Shown piece by piece: positions 58,162-64,000 of a DNA stretch of 64,000 nt. The stretch's first letter is position 1; each line of letters starts with the position of its first letter. The translations under genes were made by a program, and so were the position numbers. Location of the stretch: positions 16,443,312-16,507,311 of the forward strand of contig NC_092675.1 in NCBI RefSeq assembly GCF_964355755.1, in the 5' to 3' direction. Under the pieces are notes generated by a model. The model had not been told where the DNA came from and searched no databases. It saw only the letters and a list, made by a program, of their open reading frames with translations. Source of the DNA: Antedon mediterranea. Lineage: Eukaryota; Echinodermata; Crinoidea; Comatulida; Antedonidae.

Positions 58162-61100
58162 CTACTGCTTTTGTAATCGTTGCTCCCATTGCAAAGCTAG
58201 CTTACTTTTCCTCTTTATTGAATGTCCAGATTCTTTTTTTGCCTAAAAAGATAAAGATAAAAGATATTGATGACATTGAAGTATTGAAAAGGCTTGGAGG
58301 GGGTTTAACCTTTTCTTAAGCTCTGTCTACAATATCAAAGAAAGTGTAATGTGCCCAAATATGGTAGTGATATTGACATCATCATGTCCATATATGAGCA
58401 CATTACATTTTTTGTCACATAAAGTTTGATAGTGTAGACGTGTGTATAGCCTTGAAATTTTACTATTTTCATATAGCAAAAGTCATGGTGATTTAAGATG
58501 TGGGGGGGGGGGGGGGCTTCTTTTATAAAACCCCAGATGGAATGAAATTGTTTTGCAGTTAGTGCCTTTTTATAAACTTCACTTTAAAATTCCTGGCTGA
58601 CTGCCTGGATTTTAGATTTTAATTGTTAAACATGTAAATATAAAAATATAACTAATAAAAAATATATTTATTAATAACCATCACCTTTAAACAAGTAAAC
58701 TAAGGTGTTTAAACACATCTCTAACTAGGATTAAAGAATTAATTTTTCACTTGAAGGGTATCAAAGGCATCATTATTCATATTAGTAAAACTATTTTTGA
58801 AGGGTGTTTTTAAAATGTACGCATGACTAAAGTTTAGTCATGACATTGTGCAATCTAAATTGATGGATGCATTATGATCTGAGGAAAAAAACCCAAATAT
58901 TACAAACTTTTAGAAATCTTTTACATTATAAAAAATATAAAACTTACAAACTACCCAAATAATAGTATTGACAATTTTATTGCAGAGAGAAAGCTACATT
59001 ACTAATCGTACCATGCAGTCTATCAGACCTTAGGCAGCAGATTATCTTCTATAAAAAGTATTTTCTATCATTGATCTAAACAAGTACTGTAACCACAGCA
59101 AGAGTATGAAAACTATGATACAATATAATACAGTGAAAGAGCTACATCTATTAGGGTATTTCTAGAAGGTTTAAAATACCAAATGTCTAAATATGCTTGT
59201 TTATAAAATAATGTCAAACAAAGGTTAATAAAGGGCTAGTACACATTTCCAAAGACACAATAGATATTTATAACACGGGGATATTTCTGTGTTTAAGCAT
59301 ATAATGCTGAATAATGGGTAAAGGTAAATTATTATATAAATTTTACACCAAATTAATTATTTTCACCAAACTACAAATATTATTACAATACACTAAACAT
59401 AATCTAAGGCTCTGTTCACACCAGTGTTTTAGTGACAACAATAAATGTTTATGTCTGCGAAAAGAGTATTTTAGCCCACAATGTGTCGCTGAAGAACCAT
59501 ATTGTGGAAAACGGTATTGGAGTATTCCATTTTAATATAAAAGACTAATGAAACTCAGAAAGCCCAATGAAGGACAAAACTTCAATTGTAACTCAATAGG
59601 TGTGAACATGCCTTATTAAATGTATGGATTAGTTTCCTATACCTGGTAATAAAATAGTTAAATAAAATCTACAGCTCTTACCAGTTGCTCACCTATTTTC
59701 ACTTTCACTGAGAAATTAAATAATCAATAAGTTAAAGTTATGGTTTTTGCCATTGCAGGACCAGTTTGGGACCTTTACAGAGTGTACATATTTAGTTAGA
59801 TTTCGAGTGAATTTACTGCATTTGTTATGACATATCTACAAAAAAATAGATTATGACCCATTGCCTTGGTTAGAAGAATTATACTATATTTTTATGATGC
59901 TGTGCTGAAATAATTTTTTCACTTGTAAAAATAATTTTTTTTTTAAAGTTCTTTTTAGTTTTCAGAGATAAACATATTGTACATGTTTGGCATCCCTTTG
60001 ATTTTGGCAAAAACCTTAAATCTGAAAGAAAAGGCAGGCAGATTTACATTGGCCAAATTGCATTAAAAACCTTGCCAAATTGTAAAATGTAACCTTTTAT
60101 ATTTATTAACTGATGGATAGATTTTTCTAAATCTAAATCAGTTTGCGAAATCCACCTGTTACTGGTCATCTCGTAACTAAATCAAAATGTCAACTGTCGC
60201 TATTGGCTTTATCAACTAGAATAACTGATTGGCGAGAGGACAAAAACAAGATATTTTACTTAGAAGATAACATTGAATTGAAACAATTGATGAATGTTTA
60301 TCAGATGATAATTTTAATTACTACAGATAATTTTAACTGTTGACAATGCTTATTACATGAATCAATAAAATTATGAAAATTTGAAATGACTATCTACGAT
60401 AGTAAACTTCAACCACATAATATATAAATATATTAGTGGAGTACTTTGCCAAATATATCAGTGAAAACTATATTCGGAAAGAGAGGACTCACTACTTAAT
60501 ATTTTGGCCCATGTTATTGTTAAAAGATACAAAGGGTGTGCTGTTTAATACTTCACCTCATATGGACGATACAGGTAACACAGATTCCACTATACTGTAA
60601 TAACCAATATATCAATAGGCATGTTCTGTAGATACCTAACAATTGTGGATGCTAACAAACAATATATACACTTTTAGCAAAATTATGTTTTGCTAAATTG
60701 ATAGCATCGCATGCTTAGTGAAATATAGAATATGAAAATAAGGGAGAGTTTAAAGGCAAGGTTTACAGTATAGAATGCATGAGTCATTGAGTTGTTAACA
60801 GTTCCTTCAACCTTATAATTGTAATCTTTTCCTGACCATCTTTGAATATTAGATGTAATTGCAACAGATGCATGTACTGCTTGTGGAAGTGACATGCCAA
60901 ATAAGTTACCATAAGATACACTCAGTCTCAATAACTCAACAAAATGAAAAGTATGAGGCCAAAATTATTTACTTGTTGCAGCAACTATGATTTATAACGA
61001 AACACAACACAATGTTATGTGGAAACTAAAGTATGTACTCATGCATTATCATAAGTAATACTTTGTTTTTCTTTTACCTAGTTTAACATGGGTTACAGTA

Positions 61101-63676
61101 CAATTACTTTAGATAAAGAAATTGGCAGGCCCACTGACGAGGAAAGACATGAATAATTGAAAAATGTCCTTATTTAGGTAGGGTTCTAAGCTGGTGTGTA
61201 TTGCAGTATTTGTGTGTCTGTTAAAGCCTGTTACCCAGCTAAGTTGGATCATTAATAACTATGGCCATGAAACCAAATTACCTAGGTAAATAACTGCGAT
61301 GATTTTTTTAAATTTTTGCAGACATGAAATGCTTCCTAAACACAAACACTCTGCACTTGTCATCCTTGATGAGGCTGTTATAAGAATTCAATTTATTACT
61401 CAACATCAGGAAATTTATTAATCTATAGCATCAGGAATACTATAGCACACCAGCTGCAACTATACAATTTGCTATACATGTTATATGGATGCTGAATTGT
61501 AAAAGGGTATGTGGTTTTTTAAGCAGTCTCTTTACATGCATTAGATTTTGTAACACAGCATAATCCACAAAAAATAAATTGAAAACTACTAGTTTTTACT
61601 TTTCAAAGCAAATCAACACATTTTAAATCATTAATGGCTTGAACTCTTTTTTTAGTTTGTTTTATCACCATAATAATGTTTTTAAATATTTTAATTTGTG
61701 ACTTTAAATAATTAAAATTAGGTGGCAGAAATTGACGTATCTCCTCGTTGCATATGATTTCCTTCATTTTTCTATTAATACACATTTTTTATGTTCTTTT
61801 AGAGAGTGGTAATGATTACTCACTTTATGATAGTGATGATTAAACGTAATTTTAAAAATATTACAGATTTTGTTGAGTGATAGTTGGCAACTTCTGTTTT
61901 GGCTCAAAAAGATTTTAAGTAATATTCTGCTCTGTCACTATCTAGTTTGACAACAAAATTGTGATGTACCCAAATATGGTAGTGCTATGACATAATCATA
62001 TCCATATATGGGCACATGTCATTTTGTTGTCACATAATGTTTGATAGTGTAGACAGACTTTAAAGAAACGAATCTGTACCTGTAATTGGGTTAGATTGTC
62101 AGTGACTGGTGCACTTCGTCTTTTGCTGGCTTCTGTATCGCCCTCTTGTGGTTTCACTTCTAGCTGGTATGATGACTTAGGTCGAGGTTTTAATCGATCG
62201 TGTTCCTTCTTGATGGAATCTTCTCGTTCCTTCTGAAGACGTATTTCTCTTTGAATAATAGATTCTTTGACTTGAACTTTTTTCTTATCTTCTAACAATA
62301 AAATACACAGCAGAATAATAATTCAACAATGTTGAAATAGTAATTCAGACACGGTGCATGTATATGTCAAGAAGGTGTTGTTACAGGGTATTATTACATG
62401 TATGTACATTTTGGGGTATGTTTCTATTAGTCCCTGTCTACTGTACACTTATAAACTACAAAAAAATGTGATGCGGCCATATATGGACATGATGATGTCA
62501 TATTATTACCATATTTTGGCACATTAAAGTTTTTTTGTCAAACTAGTTTGATAGTATGACAAAGCTTTAAAAAGAATTTTGGTACTATTTTTACCTTTTA
62601 AGACTGATTCATTTTGTTCATCTGTAACATCACTCTTTGATACAGATTTGATTATTACTCTTTTCTGTTCATCCTCTTTCTTTCTTTCATCCTTTTGCTT
62701 ACTAGCTAGCCTTCCTCTTACGGAACTTGTTGATGATATACTTGAGGAATTAGAGCAAGTACAACTGGTAGAAAAAGTCTTTCCAACTGGACATTTTTCT
62801 AGACTGTCAGTGACTGTCAAATTATGTTTAACCAAATCTTTGGTTTTTCCTAGATATTGAGTAGACATTGTTAATGGTATACAATACATTTAAAAAAAAA
62901 GGAAGGTAGGGTAGTATGATAATAATATCAGTGTTATTTTCCAATTACATTGGCAATACATGATAAATATAGGATAGACTCTTTTCTAAATTCCAAGTCC
63001 GAGGTTTAGGTTGTGGTACACATCATGGAATTAGTAGGCAAGATGGGTTAATAATCATTGGCCAACAATTGTCTCACCAGCGAAGAGTGTTCACTCTTCC
63101 CTTGTCTTAACTATGTACAAACCCCAAGAAAAATCTCTACCCCACTACAAAATAAAAATAACTTATGTCATAATTGTTGACAATAGGAAACAGGTAATCA
63201 TCGGATATGCTTTACATTAGGTGCAGTGATCGGATCAGGATTGCTTATTATTTAATATTAATTAATTAAATAATAAATATTAAAATAAAATTCAAAAATA
63301 AATATACATATATGCACATAAGTTGCTGGGATCTCTCTCTCTCTCACTCAGAGACAACCTCACTCAATGACGGCCTGATGTCCTCAATCGAGAATGGCTA
63401 ACCAAACAAGAACAAGATTGTTAACATACTCTTTTGTATAGCAAGTTCCTCTTCCCTTTCTTGTGTTAGTCTAATATCTCGTTCAATAGTACTTTCTTTC
63501 TTAGTCAGTGTTCGCCTTTTTGGTTCTGTTGTTTGTTTATCTCGTATAATTACATCAGGTACTGTGTCTAAAGAAAATGAATCATCGTTTGTTGCCTTAT
63601 GGATGTATGCCAGCGATGACTTGGGTGATGACATCAAGAAACCTGCTTTTCTTGTTGGTGTAGATTCCTGTTTAGA
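58162..63676 (-). CDS. MISP/AKAP2-like protein, 3' part of gene (last four exons found)
   Basis: Minus-strand exons in transcript order: 63676-63430, 62849-62595, 62291-62080, 58242-58162. All have GT/AG sites and the phases fit (247, 255, 212 and 81 nt), giving 264 residues plus stop; the 5' part lies beyond the window. Two copies of a charged helix, ERDIRLTQEREEEL and QREIRLQKEREDS, match the E-R-x-I-R-L-x-x-E-R-E motif of the MISP/AKAP2 C-terminal family. The end KRKSKLALQWEQRLQKQ matches that family's terminal L-A-L-Q-W-E. Members bind actin and influence spindle positioning (MISP) or anchor protein kinase A (AKAP2); which applies here is unknown. The long last intron (3.8 kb) could hide an alternative exon. 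Confidence 0.78.
58317..58446. mobile_element. MITE family M1, copy 4
   Basis: Left AAGCTCTGTCTACAATATCAAA; right TTTGTCACATAAAGTTTGAT then AGTGTAGAC. The interior GTGCCCAAATATGGTAGTGAT and CATCATGTCCATATATG match M1. Located in the last intron of the MISP/AKAP2-like gene. Confidence 0.8.
58502..58517. repeat. Poly-G tract
   Basis: About 16 consecutive G in otherwise AT-rich intron DNA. Confidence 0.85.
58520..61928. other. Intron DNA of the MISP/AKAP2-like gene, no gene seen
   Basis: AT-rich. Short frames have no domain. One inverted-repeat element is recognised at 59407-59613. Confidence 0.45.
59407..59613. mobile_element. MITE, 207 bp, TA-flanked
   Basis: Left AGGCTCTGTTCACACC and right GGTGTGAACATGCCT are inverted, with TA at both sides (59405-06, 59614-15). 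A unique family within this window. Confidence 0.78.
61929..62060. mobile_element. MITE family M1, copy 5
   Basis: GCTCTGTCACTATCTAGTTTG at the left; GTCACATAATGTTTGATAGT then GTAGACAGACTT at the right; interior CCCAAATATGGTAGTG and ATATCCATATATGGGCAC. It ends about 20 nt from the donor of the 62291-62080 exon. Confidence 0.8.
62428..62570. mobile_element. MITE family M1, copy 6
   Basis: Left AGTCCCTGTCTAC; right AACTAGTTTGATAGTATGAC then AAAGCTTTA; interior CCATATATGGACATGATGATG. It lies in the intron beside the 62849-62595 exon. Confidence 0.8.
62850..63429. other. Intron of the MISP/AKAP2-like gene
   Basis: No coding or structured element recognised apart from a short CT microsatellite at about 63,331-63,349. 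Confidence 0.5.
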
Positions 63677-64000
63677 CTATAAATGAAAAAAAATAAAAAT
63701 GCTATGTAATTTGGTGTTTGTGTAAAATCTATAAGCATGGAGGAATTATCATCTAAGTTAGTATAAATTATGACTATTTCTCCCCAAGTACTGTATATAA
63801 ATCCATATTTTGAAATATCTAAAATGCCATAAAGTATATACATTCTACAAAGTGCTTTACCATGTAAAATATAGTGTATATTGCTACTGTACTGTACATA
63901 ACCAACATCCCTTTTATTCATCTGAATTCTGCACTCAATATTGTGAAATTGTTTAATAGAATTATTGACAATTCATTTAATTTTTTTTTTGCTTTTTTTA
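63677..64000. other. Upstream intron of the MISP/AKAP2-like gene, to the window edge
   Basis: AT-rich, with a pyrimidine tract next to the 63676 acceptor on the minus strand. No further exon seen before the edge. Confidence 0.45.

Overview
The window is eukaryotic, AT-rich nuclear DNA from an animal. Spliced genes with short exons and canonical GT/AG junctions sit in intron and intergenic DNA crowded with small transposons. The frequent TAGGCCTA-type clusters (for example 46,225-46,400 and 19,380-19,500), together with the gene complement (a LAP-type LRR/PDZ gene, NUF2 and a MISP/AKAP2-like gene), suggest a deuterostome invertebrate, most likely an echinoderm. This is an inference from composition and family resemblance; I cannot name the species.

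Layout. (1) 1-8,000 holds no gene I can support: repetitive, CpG-containing diverged repeats, SINE-like pieces and LINE 3' ends. (2) 8,095-16,162 carries three intronless plus-strand genes (319, about 480 and 332 aa). They share a charged helical N-terminal block and a C-terminal signature: LPP(I/V), then about 20-30 residues, then L-x-x-C-R-Y-(L/V)-R a few residues before the stop. They look like a local tandem family, and I do not recognise it. A 630-bp tandem duplication lies upstream of the second gene and a 43-bp minisatellite lies before the third. (3) 16,960-18,980 is a GAT-type microsatellite split by a 5'-truncated, frameshifted non-LTR retrotransposon. (4) 19,849-21,549 is a TA-flanked inverted-repeat element containing a 1,075-bp fold-back element with a perfect 8-bp target duplication. 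(5) 21,917-42,962 is a complete LAP-family (erbin/LRRC7-like) gene: 19 coding exons that keep frame throughout, 1,477 aa, LRRs, LAP-specific segment, disordered middle with a 13-residue SPHS repeat, and a C-terminal PDZ. Its introns hold MITEs, SINEs and a 2.07-kb fold-back element whose arms are tandem short repeats. (6) 46,670-47,452 is another long-TIR element with a 9-bp target duplication. (7) 47,830-52,938 is a complete NUF2 gene (11 coding exons, 449 aa). (8) 53,489-54,400 is a minus-strand LINE remnant. (9) 55,900-57,700 holds palindromic elements, one with an expanded 31-bp array, and a hAT-like element. (10) 58,162 to beyond 63,676 is the 3' part of a minus-strand gene resembling the MISP/AKAP2 C-terminal family.

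The genes have no operon-like relation. The LAP protein is expected at basolateral membranes and junctions, NUF2 at the kinetochore and the MISP/AKAP2-like protein at cortical actin, so proximity here does not imply a pathway. The most novel material is the three-gene intronless family and the set of fold-back/MITE elements whose boundaries and target duplications can be read directly.
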